From NCBI GenBank assembly GCA_003243455.1, contig QFQS01000009.1, positions 1-62,139 on the forward strand: 62,139 nt of DNA. Reading direction: 5' to 3'. The notes beneath the pieces are model-generated. The model was given only the letters and a program-made list of their open reading frames with translations. It ran no database searches and had not been told where the DNA came from. Positions 14,271-21,116 of this stretch are shown here, piece after piece; position 1 is the first letter of the stretch, and every line of letters starts with the position of its first letter. Origin of the DNA: Cereibacter sphaeroides (GTDB taxonomy: Bacteria > Pseudomonadota > Alphaproteobacteria > Rhodobacterales > Rhodobacteraceae). Both the position numbers and the translations under genes were made by a program.

Positions 14271-14783
14271 ATGGTGCCAGCAGTTCCCATGAAAGATCGC
14301 CGCTTCGGCAAGATCGTGGTATTGTCCCGAGAAGGCAGCAACCATGCTGGCCTCGCGATGTGGGCTTGCCGTTGCGATTGCGGCACCGAGTTCGTCAGAT
14401 CGGGAGCCGAGATCAGAAGCACGGGCGAGGGTTGCCAGTGCAGAGCTTGCGGCGTCCAGCAGATGTCCGAGAGCCACATCACCCACGGCGACACAGGCAC
14501 CTATCTGCACACTGCATGGATGGGCGCTCGCCGCCGAGTAACAGACGACAAGCATCCGAAGTGGATGAACTATGGAGGCAGAGGCATCACCATGTACGAC
14601 CGATGGATGAAAGACTACACGGCCTATCGAGATTACGTCGATCAGACGCTCGGCCCGAGGCCGTCGCCAGACCACACGATTGACCGGGTGGACAACGACA
14701 AGGGGTATGAGCCGGGGAATATCCGGTGGGCAACCGAGGCCGAGCAGCTTGCGAACCGACGCACATATGGTAGTGGGCGTTGA
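14271..14783 (+). CDS. HNH/AP2-like homing endonuclease family protein
   Basis: A 170-aa protein. The N-terminal zinc-ribbon-like part has Cys-Arg-Cys-Asp-Cys-Gly and Cys-Gln-Cys-Arg-Ala-Cys. The C-terminal part carries the block Asn-Tyr-Gly-Gly-Arg-Gly-Ile followed by Trp, then Thr-Ile-Asp-Arg-Val-Asp-Asn-Asp-Lys-Gly-Tyr-Glu-Pro-Gly-Asn-Ile-Arg-Trp-Ala-Thr, characteristic of a widespread phage family related to HNH/AP2 homing proteins. It is a paralogue of the gene at 15005. Its third-codon positions are less GC-rich than those of the structural genes. Start ATG at 14271; an internal ATG at 14289 is possible. Confidence 0.8.
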   Translation: MVPAVPMKDRRFGKIVVLSREGSNHAGLAMWACRCDCGTEFVRSGAEIRSTGEGCQCRACGVQQMSESHITHGDTGTYLHTAWMGARRRVTDDKHPKWMNYGGRGITMYDRWMKDYTAYRDYVDQTLGPRPSPDHTIDRVDNDKGYEPGNIRWATEAEQLANRRTYGSGR

Positions 14784-14809
14784 CTATTAACCACGATTGG
14801 CCCTACATA
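14780..14809 (+). promoter_or_regulatory. Promoter at the end of the HNH-like gene
   Basis: TTGACT (14780-14785), 18-base spacer, TACATA (14804-14809). The -35 includes the stop codon of the preceding gene. Predicted start near 14816, the exact beginning of the structured region that follows. Confidence 0.55.
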
Positions 14810-14815
14810 TGGCAC

Positions 14816-14911
14816 TGCCGAAGCTCGGCATCGCTACCGTGGTCCCAATCGGGGTGGCAACAAAGCCCGGAAGGTAGGCTGTCAGGAGCCAATGACCCTC
14901 CGGGCTTTTCA
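14816..14911 (+). ncRNA. Candidate structured small RNA
   Basis: About 95 bases bounded by a promoter and an intrinsic terminator. Three successive hairpins can be drawn: a 6-bp TGCCGA/TCGGCA stem with a 3-base loop (14816-14830); a GCTACC/GGTGGC stem with inner CCC/GGG pairs (about 14833-14858); and a 10-bp stem AAAGCCCGGA/TCCGGGCTTT (14862-14871 with 14899-14908) followed by TTC, whose loop holds a further GGCT/AGCC pair. No credible open frame covers it. It could be a trans-acting sRNA or a structured leader; no known family is recognised. Confidence 0.45.
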
Positions 14912-15004
14912 ATTCCCCCAAAACGGATTCGCCCAAAAGGAATCCTATTAAACGCTTTTGCCTTTTCTGAGCGACCAAAAACTGAGCGACAAGGAATCCG
15001 TGTT

Positions 15005-15514
15005 ATGAGTTGCGTAAGACTGGACTATACCGACATGCGGCGGGGCCACGGCACGGTGATGGAGGTGATGGAAGAACGACGGTGGGGTGCTGTAGTCTGG
15101 CAGGTATGGTGTGACTGCGGTCGCATCTACGAGGCTGACAGCCAGAACCTCAAGAAGCGAAACGACTTTGCCTGCCGACCATGTATCCGGGCCGGTCAAA
15201 CTCACGCAATTAAGCACGCGCTAGCTCGCCGAGGTGCCGTTCATCCCTTGTACTCGACATGGGAGAACATGCGCCGACGCTGCAACGACCCGGCTGCGAC
15301 CAGCTTCAAGTATTACGGTGCCCGAGGGATCAAGGCGTGCAAGGCGTGGAACGAATCCTTCGAAACCTTTTTGGCCGACATCCTGCGTTCAATTGGCGAG
15401 CGACCCGAGGGAAAAACGCTCGACAGGCCGGACAACGATGGGAACTACGAGCCGGGTAACGTCAGGTGGGCCACCCGGACAGAGCAGAACATCAATAAAA
15501 GAAAAGTGGACTAG
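15005..15514 (+). CDS. HNH/AP2-like homing endonuclease family protein, paralogue
   Basis: A 169-aa protein with AAGGA before the ATG at 15005. Same plan as the gene at 14271: a Cys-Asp-Cys-Gly...Cys-Arg-Pro-Cys zinc-ribbon half, then Tyr-Tyr-Gly-Ala-Arg-Gly-Ile, Trp, and Thr-Leu-Asp-Arg-Pro-Asn-like block ending Glu-Pro-Gly-Asn-Val-Arg-Trp-Ala-Thr. Low overall GC compared with neighbours. The pair, separated by a structured RNA candidate, may be a mobile unit; the sequence does not show a target gene interruption. Confidence 0.8.
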   Translation: MSCVRLDYTDMRRGHGTVMEVMEERRWGAVVWQVWCDCGRIYEADSQNLKKRNDFACRPCIRAGQTHAIKHALARRGAVHPLYSTWENMRRRCNDPAATSFKYYGARGIKACKAWNESFETFLADILRSIGERPEGKTLDRPDNDGNYEPGNVRWATRTEQNINKRKVD

Positions 15515-15519
15515 ACCCC

Positions 15520-15548
15520 TTTACAGGTGACTAAAGGTAGCCTATGTA
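15520..15548 (+). promoter_or_regulatory. Early promoter, repeated type
   Basis: TTTACA (15520-15525), 17-base spacer, TATGTA (15543-15548). The surrounding 40 bases are closely similar to those at 17880-17916 (shared TAGACC, CTTTACAGGTG, AAAxGTAGC). Confidence 0.65.
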
Positions 15549-15598
15549 TCGGTTGTCGGCGCAAGTTGCGTCTATCAACAACCCGAGAGGATACCGAC

Positions 15599-16699
15599 AT
15601 GGAACTCATGAAAGCCAGCTGCCAGTGGGCAACTCGTCCTTCCGACGAACGCTTCACCAACCTGATCGACCTGCGCAACGTCAGCCAGCGCGCCTATGAA
15701 ATCGCCCGCCAGAAGAACATCTCGACGCGCATCCTCGAAGTCCAGCCTGCCGCCGATGACCACATCAACGGCTTGCAGATCGTGGGCTCGAACGGCCGCC
15801 CGGCTCTCGCCACCCACTGGTCATTCGGTCATCTTGCCGGTCTGGCTGGCGCACCGGCCGGTTATCTGCGCACGCTCGCTGCCCCGATTGTCGCGGACGC
15901 CATGAACTACGGCCTGAAGTTCAACCGCTCGGCCGAGGACATCAAAATCCTGCTGGCGCTCGGCGACGAAGACAAGCCGCACGATCTGCGCGCTGCCACC
16001 GGCCCGAACTACGGCCGCATCTGGAACGTGGATATTCTCAACGCCCTGATCAACCGCGTCGGCGACGGCGTGACCGGCGACTTCAAGGTGCCGGGCGAGT
16101 TCGGCAAGGACGTTGCGATCACCAAGGACAACACGACCATCTACGGTTCCGACCGCGACATGTTCGTCTTCCTCGCGGACGAGAAGAACCGGGTGGAAGT
16201 GGCGAACCGCCGCAACGGCCGCTCGGGCTCGCTGGCCCGTGGCTTCTTCCTGTGGAACTCGGAAGTCGGCTCGCAGTCGATTGGCTTCTCGACCTTCCTG
16301 TTCGACTACGCCTGCTCGAACCGGATCGTTTGGGGTGCCACCGAGTACCGGGAAATCCGCATCCGCCACACGGTCTCGGCACCGGATCGCTGGATGGATG
16401 AAGTCATGCCGACGCTGGCCGCCTACAGCGAGTCCTCCGTCCGCTCCACCGAGGACACGATCAAGCACGCGCAGCAGCGCAAGGTCGATGCCGTCGAAGA
16501 CTTCCTCGCCAAGCGCTTCACCAAGACGATTGCTCGCGGCGCGCTGAAGGCGCACGAGGAAGAGGAAGGCCGCCCCATCGAAACCATGTGGGATGCCGTG
16601 ACAGGCGTCACCGCCTACGCCAAGTCCATCAAGTATCAGGACGAACGTGTGGCCGTGGAGCGCGGCGCTGGCAAGCTGCTCGATCTCGTCGCGGCGTAA
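15599..16699 (+). CDS. DUF932 family protein
   Basis: A 366-aa member of the DUF932 (phage/plasmid-like TIGR03299) family. Recognisable parts are the early segment with Leu-Ala-Thr-His-Trp-Ser-Phe, a central region with Leu-Arg-Ala-Ala-Thr-Gly-Pro-Asn-Tyr-Gly-Arg-Ile-Trp-Asn, and a later block with Arg-Gly-Phe-Phe-Leu-Trp-Asn-Ser-Glu-Val-Gly. The family is abundant in phages and plasmids and has no settled biochemical role; expression early and at high level is common. GAGAGG precedes the ATG at 15599, and a strong promoter lies 50 bases upstream. Followed by a hairpin terminator. Confidence 0.85.
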   Translation: MELMKASCQWATRPSDERFTNLIDLRNVSQRAYEIARQKNISTRILEVQPAADDHINGLQIVGSNGRPALATHWSFGHLAGLAGAPAGYLRTLAAPIVADAMNYGLKFNRSAEDIKILLALGDEDKPHDLRAATGPNYGRIWNVDILNALINRVGDGVTGDFKVPGEFGKDVAITKDNTTIYGSDRDMFVFLADEKNRVEVANRRNGRSGSLARGFFLWNSEVGSQSIGFSTFLFDYACSNRIVWGATEYREIRIRHTVSAPDRWMDEVMPTLAAYSESSVRSTEDTIKHAQQRKVDAVEDFLAKRFTKTIARGALKAHEEEEGRPIETMWDAVTGVTAYAKSIKYQDERVAVERGAGKLLDLVAA

Positions 16700-16711
16700 A
16701 CGAATCTGGTC

Positions 16712-16730
16712 GGGGGCTTCGGCCCCCTTC
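16712..16730 (+). terminator. Hairpin terminator after DUF932
   Basis: GGGGGC, TTCG tetraloop, GCCCCC (16712-16727), then TTC. Strong stem, short T-run, so read-through into the next genes is likely. Confidence 0.6.
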
Positions 16731-16752
16731 CGCATTTCAGGAGTTGAGCGAC

Positions 16753-16836
16753 ATGTCCAGATGGACCCCAATCGAGATTATCATGGTCGGCTCGGTGCTG
16801 GCCTTGGGTCTCAAACTCGCAGGAGTTTTCGCATGA
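16753..16836 (+). CDS. 27-aa membrane peptide
   Basis: Starts at an ATG with AGGAG 8 bases upstream and ends in a 4-bp overlap with the next start. One hydrophobic helix (Ile-Ile-Met-Val-Gly-Ser-Val-Leu-Ala-Leu-Gly-Leu) covers most of it. Function unknown; the ribosome site and coupling support translation. Confidence 0.55.
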   Translation: MSRWTPIEIIMVGSVLALGLKLAGVFA

Positions 16837-17102
16837 GCAAGACAGAGGGCACGGCCGAGGCCCGCGAATACGGCCCGAGGGATTTTGGCAACTTCAGCCA
16901 GTCCACGCGCAGGGTGGAGATCGAAGAGAAGATCGAGACCGCAAGCGTTCGCCTTTCGGCTGACGACGCCGCCCGGATGATCGAAACCGCGATCCGCACG
17001 CAGTACCGGATCACCCACGACTATTCGGTGATGGTGACGTTTCTCGACCTCAACCGTTCTGACGAAGCCTGCGTGGTCGAAGTCACGAGGAAACTGCCAT
17101 GA
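16833..17102 (+). CDS. Hypothetical protein
   Basis: An 89-aa acidic alpha/beta protein starting at an ATG within the previous stop overlap, with AGGAG upstream. The second half has a helix Asp-Asp-Ala-Ala-Arg-Met-Ile-Glu-Thr-Ala followed by two strands. Coupled by overlap to the 17099 gene. Not recognised. Confidence 0.65.
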   Translation: MSKTEGTAEAREYGPRDFGNFSQSTRRVEIEEKIETASVRLSADDAARMIETAIRTQYRITHDYSVMVTFLDLNRSDEACVVEVTRKLP

Positions 17103-17692
17103 ATGACCGGGCGCAAATGTGGGATGACATCTGCCGCGAACTGGCGCGCACCGCCCCGGCTCCCGGCAAGAGCGACATCCCGAGCAACCTGCATATCTTC
17201 CCCGCCGACGTGCTGTTCTCGTCCGTCTTCAAGCCCGGCGAGCGCCAGCATATCTTCCCGGAGAAAAAGGTGGAGGACTTCGCGATCACCTTCCCCATGA
17301 AGGACTTGCCGATTGGCCTCGTGACCTACGTCCAGCCCCGGAAGTGGCAGGACACCGAGGTCGCCACCGCGCACACCCGGTTCGCCCCGTCGATCATCCC
17401 GACCAAGACCAGCAAGTGCGATCTCGACACGACCGTCCGCTGCGGCCGGGCGAGCAACATCGAACCGGATCGCCTGCTGCGCAAGGCGCGGGTGGAGATC
17501 GCCGTGGAGGCCGTCGAGTTCGAGAGCCGTATGCCCTACATCCCGGCCAGCCGCTACCGCCACGGGGGCAACGCCCGGCTCGTGCGACGACTCGAACTCC
17601 GGGCGATCCGCGTCAACGTGGACACCATGGTCGATACCTACGATGAAATCCTCGCCGAGTTGCACGAGGACTTTGACGGGTGGCGGGAATGA
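17099..17692 (+). CDS. Hypothetical protein
   Basis: A 197-aa soluble protein with a helical start (Trp-Asp-Asp-Ile-Cys-Arg-Glu-Leu) and a mostly strand-rich body. No domain recognised. The C-terminal 30 residues are charged and helical. ATGA overlap on both sides places it in a four-gene translational unit (16753-17877). Confidence 0.7.
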   Translation: MNDRAQMWDDICRELARTAPAPGKSDIPSNLHIFPADVLFSSVFKPGERQHIFPEKKVEDFAITFPMKDLPIGLVTYVQPRKWQDTEVATAHTRFAPSIIPTKTSKCDLDTTVRCGRASNIEPDRLLRKARVEIAVEAVEFESRMPYIPASRYRHGGNARLVRRLELRAIRVNVDTMVDTYDEILAELHEDFDGWRE

Positions 17693-17877
17693 GACTCCGG
17701 GCCGTCTACAACAAGCGGATGGGGCAGGCGAAACTCTGCCACGACCAGTGGTGCAAGCCGGGCGAGACCTCGGTAGTCGCAATCGTGCTGACCACGGGAG
17801 ACGAGGCAGCGGACATGAAGCTCGCCGAGCAGATCGCCGAGCGCTGGAACATGGTGGAAGACGCGACCGGAAAGTGA
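17689..17877 (+). CDS. Small hypothetical protein
   Basis: A 62-aa protein with two cysteines (Leu-Cys-His...Trp-Cys-Lys) and a helical C-terminus. Begins in the ATGA overlap with the previous gene and is the last of its unit; the next promoter starts 10 bases after its stop. Unknown. Confidence 0.6.
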   Translation: MRLRAVYNKRMGQAKLCHDQWCKPGETSVVAIVLTTGDEAADMKLAEQIAERWNMVEDATGK

Positions 17878-17887
17878 CCTAGACCAC

Positions 17888-17916
17888 TTTACAGGTGCCA
17901 AAAAGTAGCTTACGTT
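17888..17916 (+). promoter_or_regulatory. Early promoter, repeated type
   Basis: TTTACA (17888-17893), 17-base spacer, TACGTT (17911-17916). Nearly the same 40-base context as the promoter at 15520. Drives the acyl carrier protein gene after a 25-base leader with GGAGAG. Confidence 0.6.
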
Positions 17917-17941
17917 CGAAGACCTCAACAGGAGAGACCCG

Positions 17942-18187
17942 ATGAAGACCCGTAGCGAAATCCAACTGGCGATCCACGCGGCCATTGCCGACGTGGTAGC
18001 TGGCGACATGACGATCACCCCGGACACCCATCTGCACGACACGCTCGGCATGGACAGCCTCGATATCACGGCGCTGACCCTGACGCTCGAACCTGTCCTC
18101 GGCATCACGATCCCGACCGAGGACGAGGGCAAGATCGGCAACATGACCGTGCGCGACCTGACGGACTATTTGGAGGCCCGCCTATGA
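17942..18187 (+). CDS. Acyl carrier protein
   Basis: An 81-aa acyl carrier protein. The phosphopantetheine site is intact: Leu-Gly-Met-Asp-Ser-Leu-Asp with the serine at residue 39, followed by the acidic recognition helix (Leu-Glu-Pro-Val-Leu-Gly-Ile-Thr-Ile-Pro) and a C-terminal helix Thr-Val-Arg-Asp-Leu-Thr-Asp-Tyr-Leu. Length matches bacterial AcpP. Carrier proteins hold acyl chains on a prosthetic arm added by a host holo-ACP synthase. No acyltransferase or synthase lies next to it, so it presumably uses or competes for host enzymes. First gene after its own promoter, coupled to a small zinc-ribbon gene. Confidence 0.9.
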   Translation: MKTRSEIQLAIHAAIADVVAGDMTITPDTHLHDTLGMDSLDITALTLTLEPVLGITIPTEDEGKIGNMTVRDLTDYLEARL

Positions 18188-18393
18188 GCAGCGATCCACG
18201 GTTCGAGGTCGCGGCCATCCGCGTCGAAGGGCGCACCGTCAGCGCCTACAAATGCACATGCCGGAAGTGCGGCACCGAGGACAAGATACCCTCGAACCGC
18301 CAGACCCACCGCCTGCCGGGCGTTGTCGTCCAGAAGAAGTTTCAGCAGCGCGGGTGGTCCTTCCCGAAGCGCCTTTGCCGGGAGTGCAAGTAA
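18184..18393 (+). CDS. Small zinc-ribbon protein
   Basis: A 69-aa protein with Cys-Thr-Cys-Arg-Lys-Cys near residue 24 and Cys-Arg-Glu-Cys at the C-terminus, enough for one zinc site. A basic stretch between them could contact nucleic acid. ATGA overlap with the acyl carrier protein gene and TAATG overlap with the next. Function unknown. Confidence 0.65.
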   Translation: MSSDPRFEVAAIRVEGRTVSAYKCTCRKCGTEDKIPSNRQTHRLPGVVVQKKFQQRGWSFPKRLCRECK

Positions 18394-18893
18394 TGGCTAC
18401 CAGCAGCAACGGCGGGCGCTACGGCTTCGGCTTCAGGATGCGCCCCGAGGATATGGCGAATTTCAAGAAGGGCATGGAAGAGGCGCTGCGGGAGAAGTAC
18501 CCGCATCTCTACGTGGACGCCTATGACAGCATGGAGGACGAGATGCCCGGCCCGAACAACGACCAGCGCCGCGAGAAGGTCGATCCGAAGACCGGCCGCA
18601 AGTTCAAGAACCTGAACCACCCGATCCCGAAGCGGGCCGAGCCCATGCGGAACAAGGTCGTGGTCCACCAAGCCGCGCCGGAGCATTACACCCATGGAAC
18701 GCATCATGTCACGCTCCCTCGTAGGGGCCGCCTCGGCGACATTCGTCTGTGTGACGAATCCGGCCGTCCGGCCAACATTGGACCTACGTCTCGCGGCCCG
18801 GCCGAGTTCCGCACTGTGGACGCTGCCCTTGATCACTTCCGCCGCGTGGCACGCAACTTCGACAAGCTCAACGGATACGGAGTCGAGCCATGA
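18393..18893 (+). CDS. Hypothetical protein
   Basis: A 166-aa protein, basic and histidine-rich in the middle (His-Tyr-Thr-His-Gly-Thr-His-His). The Gly/Tyr-rich N-terminus runs into an amphipathic helix, and the C-terminal helix contains Asp-His-Phe-Arg-Arg-Val-Ala-Arg-Asn. Start ATG overlaps the previous TAA. Not recognised. Confidence 0.65.
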   Translation: MATSSNGGRYGFGFRMRPEDMANFKKGMEEALREKYPHLYVDAYDSMEDEMPGPNNDQRREKVDPKTGRKFKNLNHPIPKRAEPMRNKVVVHQAAPEHYTHGTHHVTLPRRGRLGDIRLCDESGRPANIGPTSRGPAEFRTVDAALDHFRRVARNFDKLNGYGVEP

Positions 18894-19093
18894 CCGAACG
18901 TCGCCCTAGCGCTGGCATCATCGCCTACATCGTCCTGATTTTCGCCGTGGCGATGGTCCTCGGCCTCACCCTCGGCGGCTGCACCAGCGTACCGCCCGGA
19001 ACCTACGTTGGGAGCGGCACCTGTGACCAGTGCATCGGTCCCTATGACGTGACACTCACCAGCCATCGCGCCGCCCTCGCACGCGGCCTCTGA
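18890..19093 (+). CDS. Small putative lipoprotein
   Basis: A 67-aa protein with a short charged start, one hydrophobic helix (about residues 9-28) and a lipobox-like Leu-Gly-Gly-Cys-Thr-Ser. After cleavage it would leave about 37 residues with a second cysteine pair (Cys-Asp-Gln-Cys). Small early phage lipoproteins often block superinfection or modify the envelope; here that is only a possibility. Confidence 0.6.
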   Translation: MTERRPSAGIIAYIVLIFAVAMVLGLTLGGCTSVPPGTYVGSGTCDQCIGPYDVTLTSHRAALARGL

Positions 19094-19098
19094 ACATC

Positions 19099-19108
19099 CG
19101 TATAAACG
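19099..19108. repeat. CGTTTATACG motif (one of six)
   Basis: The 10-mer CGTTTATACG or its complement occurs at 19099-19108, 26117-26126, 32515-32524, 40469-40478, 51489-51498 and 60433-60442. The copies at 19099, 32515 and 40469 extend to the near-palindrome CCGTTTATACGG. In this GC-rich genome far less than one copy would be expected. Four lie within or near gene starts. Confidence 0.55.
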
Positions 19109-19121
19109 GGAGAACCAACCT

Positions 19122-20123
19122 GTGGCAATCGAACGCTTCAAGACCGTGGCCTACCGCAAGGACACGATGGAAATCATCAGGCAGGCGCAGGAGATCACGG
19201 CCGACTATCGCGCTCGCGGCTACGTCCTGACACTGCGCCAGCTTTACTACCAGTTCGTCGCCCGCGACCTGCTGGAAAACAAGCAGAAGAACTACAAGCG
19301 CCTCGGCTCGATTATCGATGACGCCCGGCAGACCGGCCATCTCGATTGGGAGACTATCGAGGATCGCACCCGGAACCTGAAGAGCCCAAGCACGTGGACC
19401 AGCCCGGAGTCGATCCTGCGCGCCGTGGCCGACCAGTACATGGAAAACCCATGGCTGAAGCAAGAGGTCTGGCCGGAAGTCTGGATCGAGAAGGACGCGC
19501 TTGTCGGCGTGATCGAGCCGGTCTGTGACGAACTGCGCGTGCCGTTCTTTGCCTGCCGAGGCTACGCCAGCCAGAGCGAGATGTATGGGGCCGCCAAGCG
19601 CTTCGAGCGGCTGCGCAAGCAGGGCTACCGCCCGATGGTCCTCTACCTCGGCGACCACGACCCGAGCGGAATGCACATGGGCGTCAATGCTGGCGAGCGG
19701 CTGGAACTCTTCAGCCGTGGCGACGTGGAAGTGAAGCGCATCGCGCTCAACCGCGACCAGATCGACCAGTACGACCCGCCGCCGAATCCGGCCAAGGAAA
19801 CCGACTCCCGCTTCGAGGCTTACGCGGCCGAGCATGGCGACGAGTCTTGGGAGCTTGACGCTCTCGACCCGGACGTGATCAGCCAGTTGATCCGCGACGA
19901 GATCGGCGAGATCACCGATCAGGACAAATGGGACGAGTGCATCGCGGCCGAGAACGAGAACAGCACCGGCCTGCAAGGCGTCCATGACCACTTCGACCGC
20001 GTGAAGCTCTACCTGAAGCATCGCAGCGATTTCCTTGATCTCACCGACTTCCAGCCGGAGCTTCTGGACCAGTTCGAAGACCTCGACGCGCTGCTGGACG
20101 AAATCGCCGAACGCAACGGTTGA
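19122..20123 (+). CDS. Stand-alone topoisomerase VI A / Spo11-like TOPRIM protein
   Basis: A 333-aa protein starting at GTG (GGGAG upstream). The N-terminal winged-helix part has Leu-Thr-Leu-Arg-Gln-Leu-Tyr-Tyr-Gln-Phe (Tyr 42/43), matching the catalytic tyrosine region of topoisomerase VI A and Spo11. A TOPRIM fold follows, with the metal-binding Glu in Trp-Ile-Glu-Lys-Asp-Ala (E124) and Asp-x-Asp in Leu-Gly-Asp-His-Asp-Pro-Ser-Gly (D179, D181). The C-terminal third is acidic and helical. No GHKL-type B subunit is encoded in the window, so it resembles the stand-alone mini-A forms described from mobile elements. It may nick or cleave DNA in replication or host genome attack; activity is inferred from motifs only. 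Confidence 0.75.
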   Translation: MAIERFKTVAYRKDTMEIIRQAQEITADYRARGYVLTLRQLYYQFVARDLLENKQKNYKRLGSIIDDARQTGHLDWETIEDRTRNLKSPSTWTSPESILRAVADQYMENPWLKQEVWPEVWIEKDALVGVIEPVCDELRVPFFACRGYASQSEMYGAAKRFERLRKQGYRPMVLYLGDHDPSGMHMGVNAGERLELFSRGDVEVKRIALNRDQIDQYDPPPNPAKETDSRFEAYAAEHGDESWELDALDPDVISQLIRDEIGEITDQDKWDECIAAENENSTGLQGVHDHFDRVKLYLKHRSDFLDLTDFQPELLDQFEDLDALLDEIAERNG

Positions 20124-20148
20124 CTAGCAACTAACAGTTCCCTATAAC
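20120..20148 (+). promoter_or_regulatory. Promoter after the topoisomerase-like gene
   Basis: TTGACT (20120-20125), 17-base spacer, TATAAC (20143-20148), near consensus. The -35 includes the stop codon of the previous gene. Leads into the gene at 20177, which has GGAGA upstream. Confidence 0.65.
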
Positions 20149-20176
20149 CGCAATTCCTGACAACGGAGACCACGAC

Positions 20177-20860
20177 ATGTCTATCACCGCATTTACCGCC
20201 TACAAGGACACTTCCGGCAAGCTGCACACCAGCCTCGAAAGCGTCCAGACCGCCGAGCGCCGCGCCATGTACGCTGACCTGCTGAAGGCAGGCACCAGCG
20301 CCAACCCGCAACTCGCCCGGCTCGATCCGACCTTGGTCGTGGATTTCTGCATGGCCCTTGGCAAGTCCATCGGCGATGTCGCCAACGACCGGCTGACCCC
20401 CATTGGCGCGAACGTGACCGTCTCGAACAAGACGGCCGCCGAGACCATGCAGCCGGTCGTTGCTGCGGCCCAAAAGTTGACTCCCGCGACCCCCGCCAGA
20501 AAATTGAATCCCGAATCCGTTTCAACCGAGGAAAAAGGCGGGCGTTTTGAAAACGCTCCCCGGTTTCCAAGCGGCGGCATCGTCGGTGATCGAGCAGTCG
20601 CGAAGAGCCCGGCCCTTGGACTCCCTTATGGACGAGACAACCTCGCCGACATGGGTGGAGATGGACCTGTCGTGGGCCGAGCAGCGGGTGATGGCGTGGA
20701 TGGAGATGTCTACGCCGCCGTGGTACGGGAACTCGGAACTGAATTTCCCGGCAACGAGAAGCCCCACCGGACGGATTTCGGAAGACACCCGCTCGACCCT
20801 TCTCCGGTCGATGAAGGGGCTCTCCGGGTCGCCGCTGGCGTAGCTGACCGGGGCCACTGA
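20177..20860 (+). CDS. Hypothetical protein; 3' half likely out of frame
   Basis: The frame is open for 227 aa. The first ~115 residues look genuine (helical, GC-rich third positions). After about 20530 the composition becomes Gly/Arg/Asp-rich with poor third-position GC, while the +1 frame shows a better protein containing Trp-Ala-Glu-Gln-Arg-Val-Met-Ala-Trp-Met. Either the true gene shifts by +1 near the A5 run at 20532-20536, giving a single fused protein ending at 20843, or a small indel or fusion removed the original stop. Function not recognised. The N-terminal part is preceded by a good promoter and ribosome site. Confidence 0.55.
   Translation: MSITAFTAYKDTSGKLHTSLESVQTAERRAMYADLLKAGTSANPQLARLDPTLVVDFCMALGKSIGDVANDRLTPIGANVTVSNKTAAETMQPVVAAAQKLTPATPARKLNPESVSTEEKGGRFENAPRFPSGGIVGDRAVAKSPALGLPYGRDNLADMGGDGPVVGRAAGDGVDGDVYAAVVRELGTEFPGNEKPHRTDFGRHPLDPSPVDEGALRVAAGVADRGH
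20628..20843 (+). CDS. Overlapping frame, probable true C-terminal product
   Basis: A 71-aa frame from the ATG at 20628, with strong coding-like third positions and aromatic-rich sequence (Trp-Val-Glu-Met-Asp-Leu-Ser-Trp-Ala-Glu-Gln). The open frame extends upstream to 20508 without ATG, and no clear ribosome site precedes 20628. So it may be the 3' part of the 20177 gene after a +1 shift rather than an independent gene. Confidence 0.5.
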   Translation: MDETTSPTWVEMDLSWAEQRVMAWMEMSTPPWYGNSELNFPATRSPTGRISEDTRSTLLRSMKGLSGSPLA

Positions 20861-20861
20861 C

Positions 20862-21116
20862 ATGCTCAAGAAGCTCATGATCCGGGCGATCACTCGCATC
20901 CTTCAGAAGTTCTTCGTCGGCAAGCGCCTCTACCGCATGGGCGATCTCGACGGGCAGAAGGCGATCCTCAACTACGGCCGGATCGTGGGCTTCGACAGGC
21001 GCAGACTCGAACTGTCCTATCTCGACAACGGCGGCAGCATCCGGGACGCCCGGCGGGTCCATATCCGCCGACTGTCCTACGACCGACGCCTCAAGAATTG
21101 GGTGTACTATGACTGA
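20862..21116 (+). CDS. Small basic hypothetical protein
   Basis: An 84-aa basic protein. The N-terminal helix Met-Ile-Arg-Ala-Ile-Thr-Arg-Ile-Leu-Gln-Lys-Phe could lie on a membrane or nucleic acid. A strand-rich part follows, with an SH3-like look (Gly-Arg-Ile-Val-Gly-Phe). Overlaps the dihydrofolate reductase gene start by 8 bases. Not recognised. Confidence 0.6.
   Translation: MLKKLMIRAITRILQKFFVGKRLYRMGDLDGQKAILNYGRIVGFDRRRLELSYLDNGGSIRDARRVHIRRLSYDRRLKNWVYYD

Noticed and set aside
14027..14683. 218-aa frame overlapping the HNH-like gene
   Set aside because: Out-of-frame shadow; the conserved HNH-like sequence is in the 14271 frame.
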